Shown piece after piece: positions 12,110-23,524 of a stretch of DNA of 64,000 bases (positions are counted from its first letter, which is position 1; every line of letters begins with the position of its first letter). The stretch is from Datisca glomerata (taxonomy: Eukaryota > Streptophyta > Magnoliopsida > Cucurbitales > Datiscaceae), in NCBI GenBank assembly GCA_003255025.1, contig QANY01007347.1:496001-560000 (forward strand). The letters run 5' to 3'. The translations under genes and the position numbers were made by a program. The notes under the pieces were generated by a model. The model was not told the DNA's origin and did no database searches. It saw only the letters and a list, made by a program, of their open reading frames with translations.

Positions 12110-13640
12110 GCACTGGATGATCCTGAAAAGGAGAAATGACAAGATGTCATGAACGAAAAAAGTGAATCTATGTATTTCAATTTCATCTAGGAACTTGTAC
12201 ATCCACTAGAAGATGTCAAACCCATTAGATATAAATGAATATTTAAGAAGAAAAGTGGTGCAGATGAGAAAGTAGAGACTTTCAAGGCACGGTTAGTAGC
12301 CAATGGCTATACACAAAAGGAGAAACTCGATTATGAAGAGACATTCTCCCTTGTGGCTATGCTATAATCCATTCCCATCTTTTTATCCATAGCCGCTAGT
12401 TTTGACTGTGAGATATGGAAAATGGACAACAAGACAGCTTTTCTGAATGACTCTCTTGAAGGAAGCATCTATATGATGCAACCAGAATGGTTCGTACAAA
12501 AGGGTTCGTAGAAAAGTTGCTTAAATCCATTTATAGATTAAAGAAAGCATCTAGATTTTGGAATCCTACCTTTGATGAGATTATAAAGTCTTATGGCTTC
12601 GAGCAAAATGTTGACGAAGCCTGTGTTTATAAATACACTAAAGATAAGATAGTGATTTTCTTAGTTCTTTATGTTGATAATATTCTACTCATTGGAAATG
12701 ATGTAGAAACTTTGGCAAAGGTAAAGAAGTGGTTAGTTGAAAATTTTCAAATGAAAGACTTGGGAGAAACGAGCTATGTTCTAGGCATCCAAATCCTAAG
12801 GGATAGAAAGAACAAGTTATTGGCACTTTCTCAGGCATCTTATATTAATAAGGTGCTGAAGAGATTCTTTATGGAGAATTCCAAGAAAGGTCAACAACCG
12901 ACCAAACATGGAATTATCCTTTCCAAGGAACAATGTCCTAAGACACCTCAGGAGGAAGAGGATATGAGAAAGGTTCCATGTACTTCAGTAGTTGGAAGTC
13001 TCATGTATGTCATATTGTGTATGAGACCAGACATCTGTTATGTAGTGGGAATTTTCAGTCGTTATGAATCGAATCTAAGTTTGGAACATTTTACAGTAAA
13101 GCACATTCTCAAGTATCTAAGAGAACGAGAAATTATTTGTTTGTTTATTCAGGTGGAGACCTAAACCCCACTAGATATACTGATTCTGATTTTCAATCAG
13201 ACAGAGACAGTCGAAAGTCGACATTAGGATCAGTATTAACCCTAGGTGGAGGAGTTGTAGTCTGGAGAAGTATTAAAAATCTAGCATTGCAGATTCCACT
13301 ATGGAAGCCAATATATAACAGATTGTGAAGTGCGAAAGATGCGATATGTCTCAGAAAGTTCTATTCTTATGTTAAAGTAGTTCCAGATATGGACAAGTCA
13401 CTGATCCTGCACTGTGATAACAGTGGGGCGGTAGCAAATTCTAAGGAACCAAGGAGTCACAATAGGGGCAAACACAAGGAGAGGAAATATCATCTTGTAA
13501 GAGAGTCGTGCATCGAATGGATGTGGCTGTTATGATGATAGTATCGGAATAGAACCTAGCTGATCTTTTTACAAAGACACTTCCTACGAAATCATTTGAT
13601 GGTCACGTGCATAACATGAGATTAAGAGAGATGCCACATT
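12110..13640 (+). pseudogene. Copia A reverse transcriptase and RNase H, broken
   Basis: The RT begins with remnants such as KMDNKTAFLNDSLEGSIYMM and continues in the open frame 12487-13164, which includes KSIYRLKKASRFWNPTFDEI and LYVDNILLIGND. The family's catalytic YVDD is YVDN here (12670-12681), so polymerase activity is lost even apart from the stops. RNase H follows (13137-13640) with GGDLNPTRYTDSDFQSDRDS and DNSGAVANSKEP-like remnants, ending near LADLFTKTLPTKSFDGHVHN. The frames at 12487 and 13137 overlap and represent one frameshifted coding region. Confidence 0.85.
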
Positions 13641-13662
13641 CGCTTTAGGGCAAGTGGGAGAT

Positions 13663-14108
13663 TTTTGGGTGTTATGCCCTCAAAGCATGTGTATTGACAT
13701 TTTGATATGAAGTTTAAAGATGATTACATTTTTCTTATAATTGTTCTTTTAAATTATTGTTGAATAATTTATATAAATATCTAAAAATTCTATATTAATT
13801 AATGAGACTGTGATCTTATATTAGTACGAGAGGATAAAGATCATAAATAATAAATAAAATTGTCAGCAACATATTAAAGTATGGAATCTTTAATAAATGG
13901 TTGCTAGTACGGTTCACTAAGCATTATGAATCTGTGTGATCTAGATCTAGATCATTGATGTGGATAGATATCTTAGTGAAAATACTTTATATAATAAAAT
14001 TATATATGACAGGACCGATGTGAATTAATATCTTTATTCATGTGTAGTTTATCATAGAGAGTTAATACAGATCAATTCGATTAATCCTGAGTAGTCATGA
14101 ACTCCTAT
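13663..14108 (+). repeat. Truncated 3' LTR of copia A
   Basis: It starts just after the purine tract with a TTTTGGGTGTTATGCCC-type end (TGTTGGG in better copies). It aligns with the first 440 bp of the LTRs at 41896 (+) and 50709 (-). It stops abruptly at 'atgaactcctatcc', where sequence of the opposite orientation begins. Confidence 0.8.
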
Positions 14109-14975
14109 CCACTATAAATATAAACTTACTCTCTTAGTAATTAAATAATATATTTACAGAATACTCTCGTATAGTCCATTGATATATCACTTCATGTAGT
14201 TTTGTCCTCCAATTATTGGTTCGTAAATTAAAAGTTGGTCAAAATTACTGTTTTACACTTCTAATTACCTTTTGATCATTAAGTATCACTGATTCACTAG
14301 TGAATGATTAATTTATAACCGTACTATAAATTTGAGCTCAATAACCATTCAGTTCTAAAACTAACACTTAAAAGAACCAATATATGATCCGTTATGAAAA
14401 CGTGGATTCCAAATCTTGTAACATCATGTTCTCAGCCATCCATATCACTGAATCTCTAAAACAAAAGTCACTAGTTTGTTTTACAAACAAACCTTAATGA
14501 GTGAATCAAAAGATTCAGTAGACATGTATATGATTTCTTGACTACTCAGGATTGAGACTGATCTACATATGATCATCTAAATGATCTGCATTAAATCTTT
14601 ATATTAAACAATAAGTTAATAAAGATATTAAATCACATCGGTCATATCCTATATAATCTAATTACATAAAGTACATTCACTAAGATGTCTATTCACATTA
14701 ACGATCCGAATCAAGATCACATGCATTCAAAATACTTAACGAACCGTACTAGCAACCATTCATTACAGATTACATACTTTCATATGTTGCAGACTATTTC
14801 TTAATCCTTTCAAACTAATATAAGATCATAGCCTCATTAATGAATATGGAATTTTAAGACATTTATACAAATTATTCAATAATAATTTAGAAAAGACAAT
14901 TATAAGAAAAATATATTTTTATTAATTTTAAATTAAAATGTATTTACACAAGTTTTTAGGGAACTATGCCCAACA
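14109..14975 (-). repeat. 3' LTR of copia B, truncated
   Basis: It starts (minus sense) with TGTTGGGCATAGTTCCC at 14975 and is flanked by the purine tract aaagtgggagatt. It is about 870 bp of a family LTR that reaches 2,200 bp in element C. It ends at the junction with the opposite-orientation LTR of element A, so the two truncated LTRs sit tail to tail. Confidence 0.8.
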
Positions 14976-15025
14976 ATCTCCCACTTTCCCTAAAGTAAAT
15001 ATGGTATCTCTCTCAACCCCAAATT

Positions 15026-15560
15026 TCACACATGACCCTCAAACGACTCCGCAGGAAGTGTCATGGTAAAAGGATCAGGCAGTTTCTGATTTGACGTTAT
15101 CTTCATAACAATCACATCTCCTCGGTGCACGATATCTCTTACTAGATGGTATTTCCTTTCAATGTTCTTTCCCCTCTTGTGACTCCTTGGTTCTTTTGAA
15201 TTAGCTACAACTCTATTGTTGTCACAGTACAAGATTAGCAACTTATCCATATCTGAAACTACTTCCAGATAAGTATAGAACATTTTGAGCCAAACCACTT
15301 CTTTCATAGCTTCACAAGCCGCTATATATTCAGCTTCCACGGTAGAATCTACAACACTGGATTGTTTAAAACTCCATACTACAACTCTTCCACCTAGTGT
15401 GAATACTGATGTAGACGTTGACTTTTGACAGTACCTATTTGATTGAAAATCATAATCAGTATATCCAGAGGGGTTCATGTCTCCACCTGAATAAATAAGC
15501 ATATAATTTCTCGTTCTTTGAAGATACTTGAGAATGTGTTTTACTATAATCTAATATTCT
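15026..15560 (-). pseudogene. Copia B RNase H
   Basis: A 158-codon open frame (15502-15026) encodes the copia RNase H: SGGDMNPSGYTDYDFQSNRY, the DSTVEAEYIAACEAMKEVVW segment, then ILYCDNNRVVANSKEP and KYHLVRDIVHRGDV, ending with LPDPFTMTLP just before the purine tract. The conserved acidic positions (D of YTDYDF, E of EAEYIA, D of YCDN) are present. It is the best preserved domain of B but is cut off from RT by stops upstream. Confidence 0.85.
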
Positions 15561-16620
15561 AAACCAAGATTTGATTGATAACGACTGATAATTCCTACCA
15601 CATAACATATGTCAGGTCACGTACACAACATGGCATACATGAGACTCTCAACGGTTGAAGCAGAACGAAGCTTTCTCATATCCTCTTACTCATGAGGTGT
15701 CTTTGGACACTACTCTTTGGAAATGACAATTCCATATTTGGTTGTTACTTGACCTTTCTTGGAAGATGTTTGAGAAAGTGCTAAGAACTTGTTCTTTCTA
15801 TCCCTTAGGATTTGGATGCCTAGAACATAGCTCACTTTTCTCAAATATTTCATTTGAAATTTCTCAGCTAACCACTTTTTACCTTCAACAAAGTTTCTAC
15901 ATAATTTCCAATGAGTAGAATATCGCCTGCATAAAGAACTAAGAAAATCAATATCTTATCTTTGATGTATTAATAAACACAAGTTTCATCAAAATTTTGT
16001 TCGAAACCATATAATTTAATAATCTCATCAAAAGTAAGATTTCAAGATCTTGATGTTTTCTTTTATCCATAAATAGATTTAAGCAACGTGTATACTTTCT
16101 GATCTTGCTCATTTTTCACGAACCCTTCTGGATGCATCATATAGATACATTCTTCCAGAGAGCCATTCAGAAAGGATGCCTTGACATCCATTTACCATAT
16201 TTCATAGTCTAAAATAATGACTATGGATAAAATAATGCGAATGGATTTTAGCATAGCAACGAGAGATAATATCTCTTCGCAATTGACTCCCTCCTTTTGA
16301 GTATAGAATTTGACTACTAGCCATGCTTTGAAAGTCTCTACTTTCTCATCTATACCTCTTTTCTTCTTGAATATCCATTTACATCCTATGGGTCTGACTT
16401 CTTCAGGTGGATCTACAAGTTCTCAGATAGAATTGGAATACATTGATTTCATTTCTTGGTTCATGGTATCTTGACATTTGTCCTTTTTAGAATCTTCCAT
16501 CGCCTCTTTAAAGGTTAATGGATTGTCCTTCTCAGTGTATGATGCTAGGACATGTGCCTCAAGTTTATAGCGAATAAGTTATCTTACAACCCTACCACTA
16601 CGACGTTGCACCGGGGTTCC
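15561..16620 (-). pseudogene. Copia B reverse transcriptase, broken
   Basis: Conserved copia RT segments can be read in alternating frames: a piece with LYAGDILLIGN near 15905-15945, where the catalytic YVDD has become YAGD; YMMHPEGFVK near 16120-16150; and a VDVKASFLNGSLEE-like block near 16150-16200. The segment upstream of RT (16540-16620) retains the family's RVVRQL...LEAHVLA region. Multiple stops and frameshifts are present. Confidence 0.75.
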
Positions 16621-16929
16621 TGAACAGGAACAATGATTTCTATGATTTGTCGTTTATCAATTAATGATGGAGATGGTCTGATCTCATCAATTACTAGTTA
16701 TTTGAGAACTACTTTACTCCAAGGTTTGTAGTTTACCATATAGTTATGTTCGAGGAAAGTAGCATTTGTCAATACAAACATCTTTTGATCCTTCTGACTA
16801 TAAAAGTACATACCTCTTGTTTCCGGAGCATAGCTAACAAATATACACACTTGAGACTAAATTTCAAGTCTTAGGTCTAAGAACATGAGCTAGACTAAAT
16901 TTTCAGTCTTAGGTCTAAGAAAAGTATTG
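16621..16929 (-). pseudogene. Copia B integrase C-terminal region
   Basis: Degraded counterpart of the KVCIFVGYSLDTRGGYFY and NVTFLEHYYMKNYKP region of element A, read from the minus strand at about 16690-16880 with substitutions and stops. Directly beside it, a duplicated phrase (actaaatttcaagtcttaggtctaagaacatgagctag-like, two copies at 16855-16920) marks the edge of the foreign insertion. Confidence 0.65.
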
Positions 16930-17713
16930 ATAATGGTTGATTTGTATGAGTATTAATGAAAGAGAGAGAGTGTGTGTAAGCAGTAAATGCTCTTAGTTGT
17001 ATTTGTTTGAGTTCTATTGAATGCATGTGTTTCATTTAATATACTTACCTTATATAGGCTTCCTAATTTGGATGAGTTGATTAGAATAATAATAAAAGGG
17101 AGGGGAATGATTATCCTCCCCCTATGGTCTTAGAGGCACTCATCATGAATAGAGATCACACTCATTCGTGGGGATCTTTCTGCCAGGTATGGCCCTATTT
17201 TCCTTCCTTACTCGTCATTTCCATCTCTCTCACTCAGCCGCCAATCAGTCACTTCGAAATTTCTTGTGGTTCGAGCTAGTCAGTCGTAACCACTTGGTGG
17301 ATTACCATCATGTCTTGTCTGAGTCATTCAACTACCTAAATAATCATTGCCAATTGAATGTCATTCTGGATCCCTTTTGTCTATTCTCCTTCTCCTTCTT
17401 ATCCTTCTCTTTCTGTTCTTGCATAGTTCAACGAGTTCCTTGCCAGTTTAGGGTAGTTCTTTGAGTCTCAGGATCCGTTTCCCATTCTAAAAGTGTGGAT
17501 CCTTCGTTAGTCTTTTCCCGTTGGCCAGTCCACTTTTCCCGTTCTAGTGCTCTTTCCCGTCCTTGGTATGAGTCTAGTTATTCTTTACTTGCTTTTGGGT
17601 GTGTCATGACATTTGTCTTCTCTCCCGTTTCTTCTTTTTTACCACTTTCCGTGAGCCTTTTGGTTGGTCCTCATTGTCTACATGGCAGTGGGTATTTTTT
17701 ACATGTTCAACCC
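16930..17713 (-). mobile_element. LTR-like insertion inside copia B
   Basis: Compared with element C, which is uninterrupted at the same place (45540-45620), B has about 780 bp of unrelated sequence. It is less AT-rich and pyrimidine-rich on the plus strand. Read on the minus strand it begins TGAACATGTAAAAAATACCC and ends CAACCATTATCA, with a TATA-like CCTATATAAGG at 17058-17048 about 120 bp before the end, as in a solo LTR. No target duplication could be identified, so the class is uncertain. The plus-strand frames at 17168-17464 and 17495-17758 are low-complexity Ser/Leu/Phe frames and not genes. Confidence 0.5.
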
Positions 17714-18760
17714 CCATATACGAAAATGACACAAACTAGGTTCAGAGCCATTCAATAACTTTAAAGGTGTTTTGCTTACAGACTTAGAAGAAACAACATT
17801 CAAAATGTAGGTTTCCGTTTAAAGTGTATATCCCTAGAATGTGAGTGGTAGTAATGAGTAGCTTAACATCCACCTAACCATATCCAATAAGATTCGGTAT
17901 CTTCTTTCTGGGATAAAATGTCATACTATAGTAGGTAATACTTGCATTCTAAATCCAAGTATTCACCACCTCGATCTGATCAAAGTATTTTAAAAAAATT
18001 ATCTAATTGCTTTTTAGCTTTAGCTTTGAAGTCTTTAAATTTTTTAAAAGTTTTAGACTTTCTTTACGTTCGGTAAGTATAACTTATCTTGAGTAATCAT
18101 CAATAAAAGTGATGAAATACTCATACCCGCCTATAGCTTGTACATTGATTGATCCTTGACATCACTATGTACTAGCTCAAGTTGTTCTTTAGCTCTTTGG
18201 CACTTTCCATATAAAGGTCTCTCGGTCATTTTACCTTTTAGACAAGATTCACAAACTAGAAGAGTCCTAACTTTTTGTTCCTTCAAAACACCATGCTTTG
18301 TTAATCGGCTTATTCTATCTAGATTATTATGTCCCGACCTAAGATGTCATAGATCCACATCATCTTCTTGAGAAACCCTTTGTCGTTTGTTACATTTAGG
18401 ATTTGCTACTTAAAATAATTCTGAATTATCTAATGTTCATTCAGTTGGTTTAAACATATACAGTTCATTTGAAACTCTTGCATGATAAATACCAAATCCA
18501 TTCTTAGAAATAATAAACATATTATTATCAAAAGAAATATCAAAACTTTGTTCATGCAAGAACGATAAAGAAACCAAATTTCTCGAAAATTCAGGAACAA
18601 AATAAATATTGGTCAAAACAAGATAATTATTTCCAAAATTCAAATGGATTGTCCCCAATGCTTTTGCTGAAACGACGCACCACTGCTAACTCTCATTTTC
18701 ACATCGCCATCAGCAAGCTCCCTTGACGAATCAAGCATCTGCAAAAAAGAACATACATGC
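17714..18760 (-). pseudogene. Copia B integrase core and protease region, broken
   Basis: Minus-strand fragments match the integrase of A and C: the [20 protein letters not shown] equivalent is decayed near 17760-17840, and the HSDV...INVQA...YEYFITFIDDYS equivalent lies near 18060-18200, including sequence for CESCLKGKMTERPLYGK near 18210-18250. Protease-related sequence (18437-18658) reads MGTIHLNFGNNYLVLTNIYF then VPEFSRNLVSLSFLHEQSF, the family's region after the DSGAT motif. Internal deletions relative to C (for example near 17900) and stops make it inactive. Confidence 0.7.
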
Positions 18761-19690
18761 TTAGTGGCTCCTGAATCTATAATCTAGGATGACAAATCCT
18801 ATTCCACTAAAAACGCTTAGTACAAGTAAATCATATTTATCTTTCTTTTTCAACTCGGAGAGATACTTATTATTGTTTCTCTTCCAATGACCTTCAACCC
18901 CACCATGAAAACATTTTCCCTTAGGTTTGTTATCCTTGTTGTTCTTCTTGGCCTTGGGTGATGTCTGCATTTTCTTTCCTTTCTTATTCTTACTCTTTTC
19001 CTTACCATTGTTCTTCTTCCTTTTGTTACCATTAACAACAGTGGAAGAAGGATTTTGCTCAGCAACATTTACCTCACCCTCTTTGGTCATGCTCTTGTTG
19101 AGTAACTCAAAAATATGCAGTTCATTCAACAGCTGTGTCATGTTGAATTGTAACTTATTCATAACATAGTAGGTAGTGAACGCAGGAAAGACAGGTATGA
19201 GCAATTTAAGTATAATGCTAACTTGCGTTTGTTCATCAAAGATGACCCCATGAACTTCTGCCTCATGCATTATGTTGATTATTTTCAAAATATGTTCTCG
19301 TACAGAAGTACATTTCTTCATCTTAGTAGTCATGTAGCTCCTAGTAGTTTCATGACCACTTTGATTAGATTGCTGCCCAAATATCGCCAATAGAGATTTC
19401 ATAATCATAGGCATTTTCCATGGTCTCATGCTTTGTTCTGAGAACATCATTCATGCTCACAAGCATGTAGCACTTAGTTTTGTTGTTGAACTGAATCCAA
19501 GCGTCACATTTGTCCCTAACATTTTTAGGAGCATTGGCAGCAAGCTCCTCAGTAAAAACAAACTTGTCGTTCTCACATATAAGCATCAAATTCAAATTCA
19601 ATTTCCATTTTATAATATTATCATCATTGAGTTTTTTAGTGCAAGAAAAGCAGGAATGGGGTAACGCATAGTAGACATATTACAAACTGA
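18761..19690 (-). pseudogene. Copia B gag, frameshifted
   Basis: Two overlapping frames cover gag. One (19601-19365) carries the N-terminal capsid segment FTEELAANAPKNVRDKCDAW and CYMLVSMNDVLRTKHETME. The other (19450-18761) carries FGQQSNQSGHETTRSYMTTK, VSIILKLLIPVFPAFTTYYV and the basic region KRKKNNGKEKSKNKKGKK. The zinc knuckle is CFHGGVEGHWKRNN: the second and last cysteines of CX2CX4HX4C are lost. The protease DSGATKHVC motif follows in another frame near 18770. The shadow frames at 18850, 18927 and 19428 are not genes. Confidence 0.85.
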
Positions 19691-21620
19691 AAAGAAACAA
19701 AATATACATCATTCAGTATAATTGAAATAAATATAAAAAAATTTGAAACATAAATGTGATGCATGAATGAAACATATCAAACATGTAAACTTACCAATTA
19801 CTAATCCACGATAAGACAACCTAACAATTAATGTGTCGTCTTAGGGCCAGTCTTATTAATTTTAAAACGTCTATAAGACATTCTCATCCTTATTAATTAA
19901 AACATAAAATATCTCATATTTTCTCTTTTATTAATAAGGCATCATTTATTTGGTCAAGTCACAATTATCCACTCAAAACTTAATTGTTACTTTGTGAGTG
20001 TAACCTATTATTTCAGAATCTATGACTTAATTTAGAAAATGCCACCTTGGGGTCAATCAAGTCTAACGTATATCACTTAGTTCTATCTTCATAAGAAGCA
20101 AACCTTGATACAGTTCAAAACCTTCTTTAGGGGGATGAAAATAAAACTGTCTCGAGGCCCTCACCATATATCATGTTATTGTACTAATAATGGAGACTAT
20201 AGGTCACATTGACATGTCAATCTTCTCAAACTCACTATTTTGTAATTAATGTATTTCTATCTAACTAATCAATTAATTCTAAATTAATTACTAGTTAAAA
20301 TAACCCTATAAATGTAAAATTAATTATTAATCTAATCTTATTAGTCTAAGTTCATTTAATCTTCTAAAGAGTCTAAGACAAATTTAGGTGAACTTAGAAT
20401 AACTTATTAACTACATTCATCGAACTTTAATAAAAACACTTTTAATAAAGTTAGTTATCCTCACGGCCTACCTAAATGTATGCCTTTAGAGTGGTGTGAT
20501 TATCAAGTTTAACTAATTAAAACTTAGTAGTTTACATGCAATTAATTTCGCAAAGCAATTCATATAAAAACACATTAAGACAATCTAATAAATTATGTTT
20601 CTACTAATGAGATGCATGATTAAATAAAACTGTATGGGGTTTCATATATGACATGTGATTGACTAATGCATAATCATGTTATTAATAAAATCAACAAATA
20701 TTTATTTCAATAAATAACTAAACAAATGATGAACGAGTGACTATTGAGTATATCTAAATTTATAACATTTGAAAAATAGAAATAATTACAAAGCGGACTT
20801 CAAGAATACATATTTCCAAAAATGCTTCTTCTCCATTAGAGGTCCATCTTCAGAATCTTTAATTTTTTATCAAAACCCTTTTAATTAGGATAAACTATTT
20901 TCCTAATTAAACAATCTCATCAATTATCCTTTTAAAATTAATTGAATTTGATTAGTCAAAACACAATTTGATGACTCATCAAACTTGGGTCAAACTCAAA
21001 TAATTAATTAATTTTAATTTTTAAAAATTAAAATCAATAACTAATTTTTAAAATTACAATAATTTTAAAACTAAAAGATAAAATATAGGATAAGGGTTTT
21101 CGTGAAGTATCACAGGGATAGGGCGACATTGTATCAGGGTATCTTTGAATATTACCTTGGCAATCACAAGGATCGCCACTGGCGGTGGTAGCGGGACACT
21201 TCCACTGCCGCTGCCGGTTGCCCGACCCCACCGATGACACTCTTGGTGGCGCCATTACCGCCGTTATTTCTGGTGGCGATTCTACCACCGAAAATGCCGG
21301 CACCGCCAGAACTCCATGATAGAGCTCCTTCTCATTTTCTTCTCCTTATTCGTCTCGTGCATTCTACGTCTTCATGCGTATGGAATTTTACAACTTAATA
21401 TTCGCAAATAAAATTACAAAAATTCCGATGCCCCAAACGGCTTACACATGATCTAAAAAAAATAAGAACAAAACCTAAACCCAAAAGTCATCATACAATT
21501 AACAATTCACCATTAACCAAACATTTAAAAAATATACCATCCATTCATTCATATATATCAAAATATATATTGAATAATGCAAGAAAACCCACACAACATT
21601 TAATGTATACATATATAAGG
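19691..21620 (-). other. Untranslated leader of copia B
   Basis: About 1.9 kb between primer site and gag without a coding frame. Part of it (about 19830-20740) is absent from element C but present in A. A GC-richer stretch at 21130-21310 contains repeated 'ggtggcg' trinucleotide-rich sequence; the corresponding stretch in C is at 48000-48200. The 89-codon frame 21034-21303 falls in this stretch and is not supported as a gene. Confidence 0.65.
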
Positions 21621-21638
21621 ACAACTCTGATACCAATT
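21621..21638 (-). promoter_or_regulatory. Primer binding site of copia B
   Basis: Minus strand reads AATTGGTATCAGAGTTGT next to the inner end of the 5' LTR. TGGTATCAGAG is the usual plant retroelement site complementary to initiator methionine tRNA, from which minus-strand DNA synthesis is primed. Confidence 0.85.
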
Positions 21639-22774
21639 ATTGGAATCACGGCACGCGCAGCGGAGGCGCATAAGAATACTTTTTTTTAGATGTACTCAAT
21701 GCATGAGATCTAGAGATTTGGAGAATGAATTTTTGAACAGAGTTCTGAGACATAATTGGAGAATTCACAAAGCATTTGATTAATAGTTAAAATAATATAT
21801 ATATATANTATATATATATTTTAGGTTAAGACTCATTAGATTTTAGAATTTACATAAAATAATAAATAATTTACAAATGTGTCACTGTGATGGGACCCAC
21901 TACAATTTGTGCCACACTGTAGTGTCGTGTGGCACAGTAGTGTGTCGTGCACTACTGGAGTGTCATGAGGCACTACAGAGTCCCACATATCATTGTAGTG
22001 TTGTGTGGCACTACAGGTGTCACTCGCCACTGTAGTGGCATGTGTCATGCAAATCCCTTATTCATGTCAGTGATTGATAGGTGGCAGTCTAACATGCCAC
22101 GTGATAATGTTTTCAAATTTATTATTTATTTTAGTCAGATAAATATCTAGATATCAGTTAATTCAAAATTAACTTATCTGATCACACCTCTTAACTAACT
22201 TATCTGTCAGTTCAAAATTAACAGAATGGTAAATTCAAATTCAAATTATTATATGATAATAATTTAATATTATTTAATTTCATAAATCAAATATATTATC
22301 TCACTTATCGATTAATGCAAAACTAATCCAAATAATTATTTAATTTTAATTTCTGAAAATTACAATATATAATTGTCCCAGAAATTAAATTCTTTTTGCA
22401 AGCTAGTCCTTTTCTTATGTCCTAAAAAATTCACACTCTATACTGTGTAGTACAGAGGTGGTTCGGGGATCACAGACCATTAATTCTAAACTCTAATAAA
22501 CTAGATCACATGCATTCAAAATACTTAGTGAACCGTACTAGCAACCATTCATTAAAGATTTCATACTTTAATATGTTGCGAACTTTTTCATTCATTATCT
22601 ATGATCTTAATCCTCTCGTACTAATACAATATTATAGCCTCATTATTGATTATGAAAATTTCAGATATTTTTATTCAATAATAATTCAGAAACGACAATT
22701 ATATGACAAATGTATTTTTATTAATTTCAAATTAAAATTTCTGTACACATGCTTGAAGGGCACTATGCCCAACG
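21638..22774 (-). repeat. 5' LTR of copia B with internal deletions
   Basis: Length is 1,137 bp against 2,200 bp for the LTR of C. It begins (minus) CGTTGGGCATAGTGCCC and ends CCAATA, both near the family consensus TGTTGG...CCAACA. Two large gaps are visible by alignment: about 640 bp at 22507 (the C counterpart spans 49800-50433) and about 310 bp at 21690 (C 48545-48855). The middle (21880-22045) carries diverged copies of the TGTAGTGTCGTG/CACTACA palindromic motif. One undetermined base lies at 21808. ORFs in this region are repeat shadows. Confidence 0.85.
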
Positions 22775-22775
22775 A

Positions 22776-23520
22776 AAGGTTGTTCTATGACTGCTCCAGC
22801 TCCATTCTGGTTTGATGCCCCATCTACGAACAACTTTCGATCTCCAATAGATGTGTGTTCATGCTGGCATTTGATGTTGAATGATTCTTGGTAAATTCTT
22901 TAATGAAATCCACTAAGGCTTGTGCTTTTACGGAAGCCCTAGGCATTTAACCAATTTCATACTACCCTAACTCTTCTACCATTTAGACAATCTGTCATCT
23001 AAGTCCTGTGAATACATAATGCTGTGGATCAGGAATTATTTTGGCACTATGATTATGTGCGCCTAAAGTAGGGTTTGAGCTTTCGCGATGTGGTCACTAA
23101 GGCAAGGAAAATTTTCTCCATCTTTTTGTACATGCTCTATGCTTCCTCTATGCATTTACCAACAAAGTAGATAGGCTTTTGTTGCTTATCTTCCCCTCTG
23201 GCCAGTGCAGCACTGATGGCTACATCTAAAACTGCAATATACAAGTATAGATCTTCGCTCAGGCATGACTTTGACAGTAGGGGTGGTGAAGCTAAATATT
23301 TTTTTACCGCTTGAAAGACGGCTTCACTTTCTTCATCCCACCGTTGTTGTAATTTTTCTTTAGTGTGGATAAAAACAGCTTACACACTTATCAGCTGACC
23401 TTGTCAAGAATCTACCAATTTGTGCTAGTTTCCACGTGATACTTTGCAAGCCTTCAAGGTTCTTGGGGGCCACATATCTACTATAGCTTGTTGGATCGGT
23501 ATGACATCCTTAGAGCGAGC
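22776..23520 (-). pseudogene. G1 RT end and RNase H region
   Basis: Minus-strand landmarks in order: IVDMWPPRTLK (about 23480-23445), then IGRFLTRSADKC (about 23420-23380), EAVFQAVKKYLASPPLLSK (about 23330-23270), LYLYIAVLDVAISAALARGE and KPIYFV (to about 23170), and finally KLFVDGASNQNGAGA (about 22840-22790), the start of the second RNase H-like domain. These are hallmark segments of plant gypsy pol. The reading switches frame several times. Confidence 0.75.
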
Positions 23521-23524
23521 ATGT

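Larger units (their letters stand above)
8735..14108 (+). mobile_element. Ty1/copia element A, 5'-truncated, with truncated 3' LTR
   Basis: Element A runs gag, protease, integrase, reverse transcriptase, RNase H, then a 3' LTR, which is copia order. It begins inside the leader: the sequence near 8740-8830 matches the leader interior of copy C (around 47960-48060), so the 5' LTR and primer site are gone. The gag has a large internal deletion and the pol frames carry several stops. The 3' LTR begins after the purine tract gcaagtgggagat at about 13663 and stops at about 14108, where element B's opposite-strand LTR starts. A belongs to the same family as B and C. Confidence 0.85.
14109..22774 (-). 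mobile_element. Ty1/copia element B with both LTRs, decayed
   Basis: Read on the minus strand: 5' LTR (22774-21638), primer site, leader (21620-19690), gag (19690-18770), protease, integrase, RT and RNase H (to 15026), purine tract (14990-14976), 3' LTR (14975-14109). The two LTRs differ by large deletions. An unrelated LTR-like sequence of about 0.78 kb interrupts the integrase (16930-17713). Stops occur in every domain. At its 5' end B adjoins a gypsy RNase H sequence, so it entered that older relic. Confidence 0.85.

Noticed and set aside
17168..17758. Two plus-strand frames of 98 and 87 codons that look like hydrophobic proteins
   Set aside because: They lie in a pyrimidine-rich insertion inside copia B; Ser/Phe/Leu bias follows from base composition and no domain or start context supports them.
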